Below, piece after piece: positions 43,667-51,956 of a stretch of DNA of 64,000 nucleotides. Every line of letters starts with the position of its first letter. Position 1 is the stretch's first letter. A program made the translations under genes and the position numbers. The notes beneath the pieces were generated by a model that was not told where the DNA came from, searched no databases, and saw nothing but the letters and a program-made list of their open reading frames with translations. The stretch covers positions 62,001 to 126,000 of the forward strand of contig CALFUL010000011.1 in assembly GCA_937929935.1 (NCBI GenBank), read 5' to 3'. The stretch is from an uncultured Flavobacteriaceae bacterium (GTDB lineage: Bacteria > Bacteroidota > Bacteroidia > Flavobacteriales > Flavobacteriaceae).

Positions 43667-46600
43667 TCAGTGTTTTGAAATAAATAATTTTGTTTTCACA
43701 TTATCAAAAGCAATTTCAGTGCCGTTATTTAAATCTTCTACAAAAACCAGTTCTGCGGTAAGCGTTTCAGTTTTAATATACTCTAAATTCTGCTCAACTG
43801 CTTTTTCTATAATGCCGTCTTTTACTACTTTAATTATAATTTTATCAGTTACTTCTAAACCAGAATCTTTTCTTAAATTCTGAATTCTATTTACCAATTC
43901 ACGTGCAATTCCTTCTTGTTTCAGTTCTTCGCTAATAGAAACATCAAGTGCAACTGTTAATGGTCCTGATGATGCAACTAACCACCCTTCAATATCTTGA
44001 GAAGAAATCTCTACATCTTGAACTTCTAATTTAATAGTTTTATTATCAATTTCTATAGATATTTCGCCCTCTTGTTCGATTTTCTGGATGTCTTCCTGAC
44101 CAAACTTCGAAACTTCAGCTGCAATCGCCTTCATTTGATTGCCATATTTAGGACCTAAAACCTTGAAATTTGGCTTTATTTGCTTTACCAAAATACCTGA
44201 AGCATCATCTAAAAGCTCAATTTCTTTGACGTTAACTTCTGATTTAATTAAATCAGCCACAGCTTCAATGGCTTTCTTTTGCGCATCATCTGAAACAGGA
44301 ATCATAATCTTCTGCAAAGGCTGACGTACTTTTATCTTTTCTTTCTGACGGATGGATAACACCAACGATGAAATGATCTGTGCCTTCTGCATTTTTTCTT
44401 CTAATTCAGCATCAAATAACTTTTCATTATATACTGGAAAATCAGCTAGATGTACACTTTCAAAAGCTTCCTTTTGTGTTGTTGCCATCAAATCAAGATA
44501 AAGTCGATCCATGAAAAAAGGTGCAATTGGCGCTGCCAGTTTTGCTACATTTTCTAAACATGTGAATAAGGTTTGATATGCTGAAATTTTATCTTTTTGG
44601 TAATCACCTTTCCAGAAACGTCTTCTACACAAACGCACATACCAATTACTTAAATTTTCTTGTACAAATTCAGATATAGCCCTTGCTGCTTTAGTGGGTT
44701 CATATTCTGCATACGCCTCATCTACATTTTTAATGAGCGAGTGCAATTCAGAAAGAATCCATCGATCAATTTCGGGGCGTTCATCTATGGCAATTTCGCT
44801 TTCTGAATAGTTAAATTCATCAATATTAGCATATAATACCATGAAAGAATAGGTGTTGTAAAGGGTGCCAAAGAACTTTCTTTTTACCTCAGCGATACCA
44901 TCAATATCAAACTTTAAATTATCCCAAGGGTTAGCATTTGAAATCATATACCAGCGGGTGGCATCAGCACCATGGGCATCCATTGTCTCAAAAGGATCGG
45001 TCGCATTGCCTAATCTTTTTGACATTTTCTTTCCTTCTTTGTCTAAAACTAATCCGTTAGAAACAACATTTTTATACGCCACAGAATCAAAAACCATGGT
45101 CGCAATAGCATGCAGTGTATAAAACCAACCGCGTGTTTGATCCACACCTTCAGCAATAAAATCTGCCGGAAAAGTTTGGCCTTTATCAATCAAATCTTGA
45201 TTTTCAAAAGGATAATGCCATTGCGCATAGGGCATTGACCCACTATCAAACCAAACATCAATCAAATCACTTTCACGCTTCATAGGTTTTCCTGACTGAG
45301 AAACAAGGGTGATTTGGTCAACTATATTTTTATGTAAATCAATTTTTTCATAATTCTCTTCAGACATGTCGCCTACCACAAAATCTTCGAAAATATCTTT
45401 CTCAAGGATGCCTGCAGCCATAGCTTTTTGCATTTCAGACTTCAATTCTGCCACAGAACCAATCATCATTTCTTCAGTACCATCTTCAGTTCTCCAAATT
45501 GGTAACGGAATACCCCAATACCGTGAGCGAGATAAATTCCAGTCATTAGCATTAGCCAACCAATTGCCAAAACGCCCTTCACCTGTTGATTTAGGTTTCC
45601 AATTAATGGTCTGGTTTAAGGCAAACATTTTGTCTTTGACATCAGAAATTTTAATGAACCAAGAGTCTAACGGATAATACAAAATTGGTTTGTCAGTACG
45701 CCAGCAGTTTGGATAACTGTGTACATACTTTTCAACCTTAAAAGCTTTATTCTCTTCTTTTAATCGAATCGCTATTTCAACATCTATAGAACGTTCAGGT
45801 GCTTCGCCATCATCATAATATTCATTCTTCACATACTTGCCAGCCCATTCTTTCATTTCAGGTCTGAACTTACCCTGCAAGTCAACCAATGGAACAGGAT
45901 TACCGTTATCATCTAATACTAATAATGGCGGAATTTCTGGTACAGCCTGTTTCGCTACCAATGCATCATCAGCACCAAAAGTTGGTGCTGTATGAACAAT
46001 ACCTGTACCATCTTCAGTGGTTACAAAATCTCCGGCAATGACACGAAATGCGTTTTCAGCATTTTGATAAGGTTGCACATAATCAATTAATTGTTCGTAT
46101 TTAATACCAACTAAATCTTTTCCTTTACATTCTTTTACAATGAAATAAGGAATCTTTTTGTCTCCAGAAGCATATTTTAATAATACTGATTTGTTTTCAA
46201 CTTCATTATACTTACCTGCAAATTGTTTAGCTACCAAATTCTTTGCTAAAACAACATTCATTGGTTTGAAGGTATATTGATTATACGTTTCTACTAATAC
46301 ATAGTCAATCTTAGGCCCTACGGTCAAGGCTGTGTTCGATGGCAATGTCCAAGGGGTAGTGGTCCAAGCTAAAAAATAGGCCTCCCCCGACCCCTCCAAA
46401 GGAGGGGAGAGCTCAAATGCATCCCATATAGATTTACCCCCTTTGGGGGCTAGGGGGCTCTTAAATTGAGCTGTAACTGTTGTGTCAGTAACATCTTGAT
46501 AGGTGCCTGGTTGATTTAATTCATGAGAACTTAAACCTGTACCAGCTTTTGGCGAATAGGGTTGAATGGTATATCCTTTATAAATCAGTCCTTTATCATA

Positions 46601-47098
46601 TATCTGTTTCAAGAGCCACCAAACCGTCTCCATGTATTTAGACTTATAGGTAACATATGGGTCATTCATATCAACCCAATACCCTACTTGTTCAGTCATG
46701 TTATTCCAAACATCAGTATAGCGCATAACCGCTTTTTTACAGGCTGAATTATACTCTTCAACTGATATTTTTTTGCCAATATCTTCTTTGGTAATACCCA
46801 ACTCTTTTTCAACGCCTAGTTCAATAGGAAGTCCGTGGGTATCCCAACCAGCTTTTCTTTGAACTTGAAAACCTTTCATGGTTTTATAGCGTGGAAAAAT
46901 ATCTTTGATGGTACGTGCCATTACATGATGAATACCTGGCATACCATTCGCTGAGGGCGGCCCCTCAAAAAACACATAACGCTCTGCACCTTCACGAGAA
47001 GAAACACTTTTTTTAAAAATGCCCTGTTTTTTCCAATGCGCAAGAATTTCTTCGGCGACCAATGGCAAGTTCAATCCTTTATATTCTTGAAATTTCAT
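43667..47098 (-). CDS. ileS: Isoleucyl-tRNA synthetase with an in-frame palindromic insertion
   Basis: This 1143-residue class I synthetase attaches isoleucine to tRNA-Ile. The HIGH motif is in GMPGIHHVMARTIKDIF (about residue 52), the KMSKR loop in KEGKKMSKRLGN, and WFDSGSMPYAQW marks the core. Residues 214-240 (from SPLAPKGGKSIW through PPLEGSGEA) sit between QFK and YFLAWTTTPWT in the editing domain and are encoded by a GC-rich palindromic repeat; the flanking sequence is otherwise normal. TraR/DksA follows. ATG at 47096-47098. Confidence 0.97.
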   Translation of the reverse strand: MKFQEYKGLNLPLVAEEILAHWKKQGIFKKSVSSREGAERYVFFEGPPSANGMPGIHHVMARTIKDIFPRYKTMKGFQVQRKAGWDTHGLPIELGVEKELGITKEDIGKKISVEEYNSACKKAVMRYTDVWNNMTEQVGYWVDMNDPYVTYKSKYMETVWWLLKQIYDKGLIYKGYTIQPYSPKAGTGLSSHELNQPGTYQDVTDTTVTAQFKSPLAPKGGKSIWDAFELSPPLEGSGEAYFLAWTTTPWTLPSNTALTVGPKIDYVLVETYNQYTFKPMNVVLAKNLVAKQFAGKYNEVENKSVLLKYASGDKKIPYFIVKECKGKDLVGIKYEQLIDYVQPYQNAENAFRVIAGDFVTTEDGTGIVHTAPTFGADDALVAKQAVPEIPPLLVLDDNGNPVPLVDLQGKFRPEMKEWAGKYVKNEYYDDGEAPERSIDVEIAIRLKEENKAFKVEKYVHSYPNCWRTDKPILYYPLDSWFIKISDVKDKMFALNQTINWKPKSTGEGRFGNWLANANDWNLSRSRYWGIPLPIWRTEDGTEEMMIGSVAELKSEMQKAMAAGILEKDIFEDFVVGDMSEENYEKIDLHKNIVDQITLVSQSGKPMKRESDLIDVWFDSGSMPYAQWHYPFENQDLIDKGQTFPADFIAEGVDQTRGWFYTLHAIATMVFDSVAYKNVVSNGLVLDKEGKKMSKRLGNATDPFETMDAHGADATRWYMISNANPWDNLKFDIDGIAEVKRKFFGTLYNTYSFMVLYANIDEFNYSESEIAIDERPEIDRWILSELHSLIKNVDEAYAEYEPTKAARAISEFVQENLSNWYVRLCRRRFWKGDYQKDKISAYQTLFTCLENVAKLAAPIAPFFMDRLYLDLMATTQKEAFESVHLADFPVYNEKLFDAELEEKMQKAQIISSLVLSIRQKEKIKVRQPLQKIMIPVSDDAQKKAIEAVADLIKSEVNVKEIELLDDASGILVKQIKPNFKVLGPKYGNQMKAIAAEVSKFGQEDIQKIEQEGEISIEIDNKTIKLEVQDVEISSQDIEGWLVASSGPLTVALDVSISEELKQEGIARELVNRIQNLRKDSGLEVTDKIIIKVVKDGIIEKAVEQNLEYIKTETLTAELVFVEDLNNGTEIAFDNVKTKLFISKH
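46379..46462. repeat. GC-rich palindromic element translated inside ileS
   Basis: An 84-base region is built of two hairpin arms: CCCCTCCAAAGGAGGGG (46390-46406 region) and CCCCCTTTGGGGG (46437-46449 region), with outer GGCCTCCCCC and GGGGGCTC as inverted ends. It encodes 27 residues in frame without a stop and lacks coding constraint typical of IleRS. A related fragment lies at 22788-22822. Confidence 0.75.
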
Positions 47099-47285
47099 AG
47101 TGTAGTTCTGCGCTATTATTAAAGGCTGCGAAATTAGTAATTTTCATTCAAATAAGTCATTAAACACCCGTAAACCCTTATGATTCATCTTTTTGATATA
47201 AAAAAATTCGACTAATACTTACGTTTTATCAACCCCTCAATAAGATTTGTTAACAAATAGAATCCAAAATAAGCATTAATACGTA

Positions 47286-47293
47286 TATATTTG
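47286..47293 (+). promoter_or_regulatory. -7 box TATATTTG for the repeat lipoprotein
   Basis: An exact TAnnTTTG match 30 bases before the ATG at 47324. The nearest TTG upstream (47247) is too far for -33. Confidence 0.5.
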
Positions 47294-47323
47294 CGATAAG
47301 TATAAACACTAAAACAAAACATT

Positions 47324-47734
47324 ATGAAAAAATTAATTTTAAGTTCTATTTTAATTCTTGCTTTTACCGTATCAACTGTTTCATGTAGAGAAGCTGCTGA
47401 TAAAGCAAAAGAAGCTACTGAAGCTGCTGCTGATGCTGCAGGCGAAGCTGCTGACGCTGCTGGTGATGTCGCTGGTGATGCTGTTGACGCTGCAAAAGAA
47501 GTGGGTTCTGATGCTGTTGATGCTGCGAAAGAAGCGGGTGAAGGTGCAATGGACAAAGCAGGAGATGCAATGGACAAAGCAAAAGAAGCTGGATCTGATG
47601 CAGTAGATAAAGCAAAAGCAGTTGGATCTGATGCTGTTGATAAGGCTAAAGAAGCTGGTTCTGATGCAGTAGATAAAGCAAAAGCGGCTGGATCTGATGC
47701 TGTTGATAAAGCTAAAGATGCTGTAAAGCAATAA
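47324..47734 (+). CDS. Ala/Asp/Lys-rich repeat lipoprotein
   Basis: This 136-residue lipoprotein has signal ILILAFTVSTVSC (Cys about 21). The entire mature part is helical low-complexity sequence ending in four perfect-length 11-residue repeats GSDAVDKAK(A/E)x, a LEA-like amphipathic pattern. Such proteins may form coiled coils or protect membranes under stress, but function here is unknown. A hairpin terminator follows the stop by 22 bases and a TATATTTG box precedes the start, so the gene is a monocistronic unit. Confidence 0.85.
   Translation: MKKLILSSILILAFTVSTVSCREAADKAKEATEAAADAAGEAADAAGDVAGDAVDAAKEVGSDAVDAAKEAGEGAMDKAGDAMDKAKEAGSDAVDKAKAVGSDAVDKAKEAGSDAVDKAKAAGSDAVDKAKDAVKQ
47591..47722 (+). 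repeat. Four tandem 33-bp repeats with 66-bp higher order
   Basis: Units start at 47591, 47624, 47657 and 47690. Units 1 and 3 use one codon set (GATGCAGTAGATAAAGCAAA) and units 2 and 4 another (GATGCTGTTGATAA), so the array arose by duplicating a 66-bp dimer. It is in frame with the lipoprotein gene. Confidence 0.85.
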
Positions 47735-47756
47735 AAGGTACTTACTTACAATATTG

Positions 47757-47782
47757 AAACCCTAACCTAACGGTTAGGGTTT
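47757..47782. terminator. Terminator after the repeat lipoprotein
   Basis: AAACCCTAACC and GGTTAGGGTTT enclose loop TAAC, followed by a T-run on the plus strand. It also faces the end of the convergent TonB receptor gene. Confidence 0.85.
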
Positions 47783-47790
47783 TTTTGTGC

Positions 47791-50202
47791 TTAAAAACGA
47801 TACCCCAGTCCTAAAATAAGATTAGTACCAGGCGCTACAATACCCGAAGAATAGGTGCGGTATCTCTGATTGGTAATATTCTCTATACTCAATGAAATCT
47901 TTATTGCATCATTCAAAGTATATTGAGACCTGAGATTTAAGGTATACCATGAGGGCGAAAAAGGATTTCCGTCTGAATCAATAGCGTAAATATATTCTTT
48001 ACTACGCTCAGAAATCGCCAAATCATCAAACAAGATTTCTCCGTTATAATTTAAAAAAAGGGCTGTTCTCAGTTTTTGATTTTTCCATATTAAATGAAAA
48101 TCAGCAAAAGTTGGTGCAACATGCCTGCCAGGCGATTCAGTACCATCTTCTTCTTCTTCAACACCTTCAGTTATGGTTAGATTTGTTGCAATAGAAAGGC
48201 GATCTGATACAAAAGCCTCTGCGCCAAATTCAAAACCATAAACAAAAGCTTTAGCAGCATTTTGTATTGCCTGTACCCTACTTAATTCGCCGTTATATTC
48301 AATTTCAGATTCCCCCTCAAAAAGAAAATCTCTTCGCACCAAAGCATCAACCAAATAGGTATAAAAAGCACTGCCTTTGAGCACCACTTTATCTTTAAAA
48401 TTTTTGCTAATTCCAAATTCAGCATTGTACGCGTATTCTGGTTTTAAATCATTATTAGGTACTACTACTGCACCTGGTTCAGAATCAAAAATTTTACCAA
48501 TATCATCAATATTAGGAGAGCGAAAACCTGTAGATGTATTTGCGGTAATTTGAAGGTTTGCCTGCGGAAACCAACTAACACCAAAACTTCCGGTAAGGGC
48601 GCCATTATTTAGTTTCGCCTCATCAAACGGAAAAGCAAAAAAGGTTTTATCAAAAACAGCATCAACCCATACATGACTATATCGAAGTCCGGAAAGTACC
48701 GTAAAATTAGGTTTTGCTTTATACTCGCCACTCAAATAACCTGCAACCGTTTGCCATGTTGAACCGTCAGGGTAACGTGATACCGCATCAGAAACTATAT
48801 TGGTTTCAATATTTGTTTGACTACCCTCAGACCGCACCTTATTAAAAACATATTCTCCGCCATAATACAATCTCAAATTACCAATCTTTTTATTTTCAAA
48901 ATCAACATTGGTTGATAGTGCATCTACTTTTTCTTTGGTTGAAAAACGATCAATAGCACCAAAATTTCTGTCATTTCTACTTTCTTCAAAATATTGATAA
49001 GCAGTTGTTACTTTTAAACCATCATAAAACTTTCCTTTTCCCTTTTTATAAACTTGTAAATTAGTCATAAACCACTTTTGAGGCCCATAAAACCACTCAG
49101 CAGAACGCAAGCCATCTTCATCACTGTTGGGTCTTATTAAACGGTCATATCGCGAATAATCAGACGTTTCAGAATAATGGGTGTTTAAATTAAACAACCA
49201 ATTATTACTGGGCTTAAAAGCAATTTTTTGCATAAAACTCATTTGATTGTACCCTGTAGGCATCTGCTCTCTTGGGTTAGCATTGGTTACTAATACATCT
49301 TCTGAATTAATTCTGTCAACATAGGTATTGCGTAAATAAGAATCCGGACCATGTTTGCCCATAGTAAGATTGCCAAAATCATTGTAGGTTACATTGGTTA
49401 AAAATGCCCATTTCTTCTTACCTAAATTGATATCAGTATGAATAGTATTTTCAGAATTCGCCGTTGAAAGTCTATAATTCAAATTTCCATTAATTGATAG
49501 ATTTTCATCATCTGAAAATTCAGGTTTTTTGGTATAAAAATTCATGACGCCGCCCATTGCATCACTACCATAAATAACCGTACCCGGACCAAAAATAACC
49601 TCTGTGTTTTTTACTGTAAAAGGATCTATAGAAATGACATTTTGCAAATTTCCGCCTCTGAAAATTGCATTGTTCATACGCACCCCGTCAACTGAAAGCA
49701 ATAATCTATTTGTTGAAAACCCTCTAATCATTGGGCTGCCGCCGCCCAATTGACTTTTTTGAACAAAAACCTTACCGCTACTTTGCAATAAATCAGCTGA
49801 TGTTTGCGGGTTATTAAACGCTATTTCACGCGCATCAATTGAAACTATTTTATGCGGAATATCTTTCTTTTGTTGCTCCCATTTAGAAACTGACATCACA
49901 ATCTCATCTAATTGTTGCGCCTTTAAAAGAAGGTAAATCTTGTTGCCTTGTTTAGCAATACTATTTTTGGTAGCTTTTCGAATTTCATAGCTAATATGCT
50001 GAAAGTTCAAGCGTTCATTTTTATCAAAAACTGATAAATCACACTTGCCGTCAAAATCAGAAAGTGCTGTTTTTGTTTTATCATTATTGTAAACCGCTAC
50101 ATTAGAAATTGGTTCTCTTGTATCTAAATCTAGTACGGTTATTTCTTGTGCAGAAATAACGTTTGTCATTATTAGAAATAGACAAAGAATTAAACGTCTC
50201 AT
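47791..50202 (-). CDS. TonB-dependent receptor (FepA/FhuA-like size)
   Basis: This 803-residue outer-membrane receptor has a signal peptide (LILCLFLIMTNVISAQ), an N-terminal CarboxypepD_reg-like domain (TVLDLDTREPISNVAVYN, about residues 20-100), a plug (LDEIVMSVSKWEQQ, GKVFVQKSQLGGGSPMIRGF, GGVMNFYTKKP) and a barrel ending TNLILGLGYRF. The plug sequence SPMIRGFSTNRLLLSVDGVR resembles heme, cobalamin or siderophore receptors. The ATG at 50200-50202 leaves a one-base gap to recO; another in-frame ATG at 50220 would overlap it. Ligand unknown. Confidence 0.9.
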   Translation of the reverse strand: MRRLILCLFLIMTNVISAQEITVLDLDTREPISNVAVYNNDKTKTALSDFDGKCDLSVFDKNERLNFQHISYEIRKATKNSIAKQGNKIYLLLKAQQLDEIVMSVSKWEQQKKDIPHKIVSIDAREIAFNNPQTSADLLQSSGKVFVQKSQLGGGSPMIRGFSTNRLLLSVDGVRMNNAIFRGGNLQNVISIDPFTVKNTEVIFGPGTVIYGSDAMGGVMNFYTKKPEFSDDENLSINGNLNYRLSTANSENTIHTDINLGKKKWAFLTNVTYNDFGNLTMGKHGPDSYLRNTYVDRINSEDVLVTNANPREQMPTGYNQMSFMQKIAFKPSNNWLFNLNTHYSETSDYSRYDRLIRPNSDEDGLRSAEWFYGPQKWFMTNLQVYKKGKGKFYDGLKVTTAYQYFEESRNDRNFGAIDRFSTKEKVDALSTNVDFENKKIGNLRLYYGGEYVFNKVRSEGSQTNIETNIVSDAVSRYPDGSTWQTVAGYLSGEYKAKPNFTVLSGLRYSHVWVDAVFDKTFFAFPFDEAKLNNGALTGSFGVSWFPQANLQITANTSTGFRSPNIDDIGKIFDSEPGAVVVPNNDLKPEYAYNAEFGISKNFKDKVVLKGSAFYTYLVDALVRRDFLFEGESEIEYNGELSRVQAIQNAAKAFVYGFEFGAEAFVSDRLSIATNLTITEGVEEEEDGTESPGRHVAPTFADFHLIWKNQKLRTALFLNYNGEILFDDLAISERSKEYIYAIDSDGNPFSPSWYTLNLRSQYTLNDAIKISLSIENITNQRYRTYSSGIVAPGTNLILGLGYRF

Positions 50203-50203
50203 A

Positions 50204-50923
50204 TTAATTGAAAACTTCATTTAGAACTGCCAAAGATTTCGGTTTACGAAACCCTTGAAGTTGTAATTCAAAATAGAGCATTAAAGACTGCAAGAGTTCT
50301 TGCCTACTATTTTTACTCATTTTAATGCTATCTATTGTATCAAAATTTGTGCCTAAGAAGGTTCTAAAATAAATAAGATTTTTTTCAGACAAATTTGGGT
50401 TGAGCGTTAAGGTGTTTGTAAACCTTCCTTCAAGCAAATCAAAATACTTAGCCTCTAGATTTTTAATGTCAGGGTAAAACCCTAAATACTTTGTCAATTT
50501 TAGCAAGAAAAATAAATGAAAATTTGCAACTTTATCATTGGTATCTAACCACTGCAAGGCAATGGTGACAAAATCAAACAAATGATTATTCTGTTCCTCT
50601 TCATGAATACTATTGGCCAAGGTTTCAGCCAAAAAAAGTGTCATCGCATTTTTTGAAATATCAGTATGTAAGGTTTGATAATGATAGCTAACCTTTGCTT
50701 CACGAATTTGCTCTAAGGTGCCTTTGTTTTTATGATGTGCAACCAATTCTAATTGCGTTAAAGGCTGAAAATAGGCGGTTTTTAACTTTCCTTTTTTTGA
50801 AGCCAAAACCCCTTTCAACAAGTATGATTTTAGTCCGTCAGATGACGTGAAAGCTTTGACAATTAAACTTGTATCACCATACTTTAAGGCCTTTAGTACT
50901 ATGGCTTTGGTGGTTACTTGCAT
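50204..50923 (-). CDS. recO: DNA repair protein RecO
   Basis: This 239-residue RecFOR-pathway protein loads RecA on gapped DNA by displacing SSB. The N-terminal OB fold carries TKAIVLKALKYGDTSLIVKA and SSDGLKSYLLKG (about residues 5-40); the rest is helical, without the usual zinc-binding Cys cluster, as in Bacteroidota. The next gene (TonB receptor) begins one base after its stop. A TATCTTTG box lies 21 bases before the ATG. Confidence 0.9.
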   Translation of the reverse strand: MQVTTKAIVLKALKYGDTSLIVKAFTSSDGLKSYLLKGVLASKKGKLKTAYFQPLTQLELVAHHKNKGTLEQIREAKVSYHYQTLHTDISKNAMTLFLAETLANSIHEEEQNNHLFDFVTIALQWLDTNDKVANFHLFFLLKLTKYLGFYPDIKNLEAKYFDLLEGRFTNTLTLNPNLSEKNLIYFRTFLGTNFDTIDSIKMSKNSRQELLQSLMLYFELQLQGFRKPKSLAVLNEVFN

Positions 50924-50943
50924 TTAGGCTAATCTGTTTACTA

Positions 50944-50951
50944 CAAAGATA
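50944..50951 (-). promoter_or_regulatory. -7 box TATCTTTG for recO
   Basis: An exact TAnnTTTG match on the minus strand, 21 bases before the recO start. A TTG lies 29 bases upstream, longer than the usual spacing. Confidence 0.45.
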
Positions 50952-51017
50952 CGTTGAAAAAAAAATCAGAGAATGATTTTCAAGACATGAAATGAAGCAA
51001 CTCGAAATTTTAGACCA

Positions 51018-51956
51018 TTATAATTTGTATTCTGTGTATAAACTGAGAATCGTGTCGCCAATTTTTTTAGAATAATGATGGCGATCTAACCAAAAGCAAT
51101 CATCATTTTGAATTAAATAATTCTCAAAGGGTACAAGAATGGGTAATTCTTCATTTTTCATAACCCCAATCATTTTGTTGAATTGAACAAGCCTTTCTGT
51201 AGATTTTGAATAATTTTCTTTTGAAGTAGGATGCGCTAAAAAGACCAGATTGATTTCAAGTTTTTCACAAAGCTTCTGAAGCTCTTTAAATATTTTTAAT
51301 TGGGATGAAAAACCAACTGACGGAATCGAAATTTGATCAGAATTTAGCACTAATACTGGCTTTTTATCTAATTCACAATTTGAAGGATGCGCATTTTTTG
51401 CATAGTAATTTCCGTCTTTAAATACATCATGAACAATGTGTTTTTTAGAGGTGTCAACCTGCTGCATCTTTTTAAAAGAAATAGGCAAGAACAAATATTC
51501 CCAGTTAACTTTTTTCTCTTTTAAACTGATAAATTTTCTTGAAGCTTGATTTTCATGCGCACTGGTTCTTTCATAAATAGCACCATCATCTAAGGCAATT
51601 ACCAAATTTTTAATCTCAATATTATGTTTTAAAAATCGAAGTATGTCATCATAAAATTCTTCAGGCGTGCCCAATGAATAGGTCATATTATACCATTTTT
51701 CATCTGTAGTATTCAGTTGATTAAAATGAAGCGCTCCACCTTTTGAATTTGAAAATAGAAAACTGTTATAGATACTCGCATTATCTAAAACATGCTGTAC
51801 TTTCAAACTATGCTCGTTAGGTCGAATACCAATAAATTCTTTTCTGTTGCCTAAAATACCATAGGGATCATAGTTATAATTAAAAACTCCTGTTGCTATA
51901 AAATACAAGAGTATTATACTGGCGTAAAACGCTATGTTTCTAAGAAAAGATTTCAT
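51018..51956 (-). CDS. Membrane-anchored partner of an O-acyltransferase (hydrolase-like)
   Basis: This 312-residue protein has one N-terminal anchor helix (NIAFYASIILLYFIATGVF) and a periplasmic domain. SFLFSNSKGGALHF and LVIALDDGAIYER resemble the Ser-containing and Asp-containing loops of SGNH-type partners (AlgJ/AlgX, DltD-like), and DRHHYSKKIGDTILSLY near the C-terminus supplies an Asp-x-x-His motif. It directly follows the MBOAT gene with no gap, the usual pairing for exopolysaccharide or cell-wall O-acetylation. Catalytic assignment is inference. Confidence 0.65.
   Translation of the reverse strand: MKSFLRNIAFYASIILLYFIATGVFNYNYDPYGILGNRKEFIGIRPNEHSLKVQHVLDNASIYNSFLFSNSKGGALHFNQLNTTDEKWYNMTYSLGTPEEFYDDILRFLKHNIEIKNLVIALDDGAIYERTSAHENQASRKFISLKEKKVNWEYLFLPISFKKMQQVDTSKKHIVHDVFKDGNYYAKNAHPSNCELDKKPVLVLNSDQISIPSVGFSSQLKIFKELQKLCEKLEINLVFLAHPTSKENYSKSTERLVQFNKMIGVMKNEELPILVPFENYLIQNDDCFWLDRHHYSKKIGDTILSLYTEYKL

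Noticed and set aside
46379-46462. Intein or split domain in IleRS
   Set aside because: The insertion is only 27 residues and is a hairpin repeat with no splicing motifs.
47358-47615. Several ORFs on both strands inside the repeat lipoprotein
   Set aside because: They are frame shadows created by the tandem repeat; the translated sequences are runs of Leu, Met, Ser or Cys.
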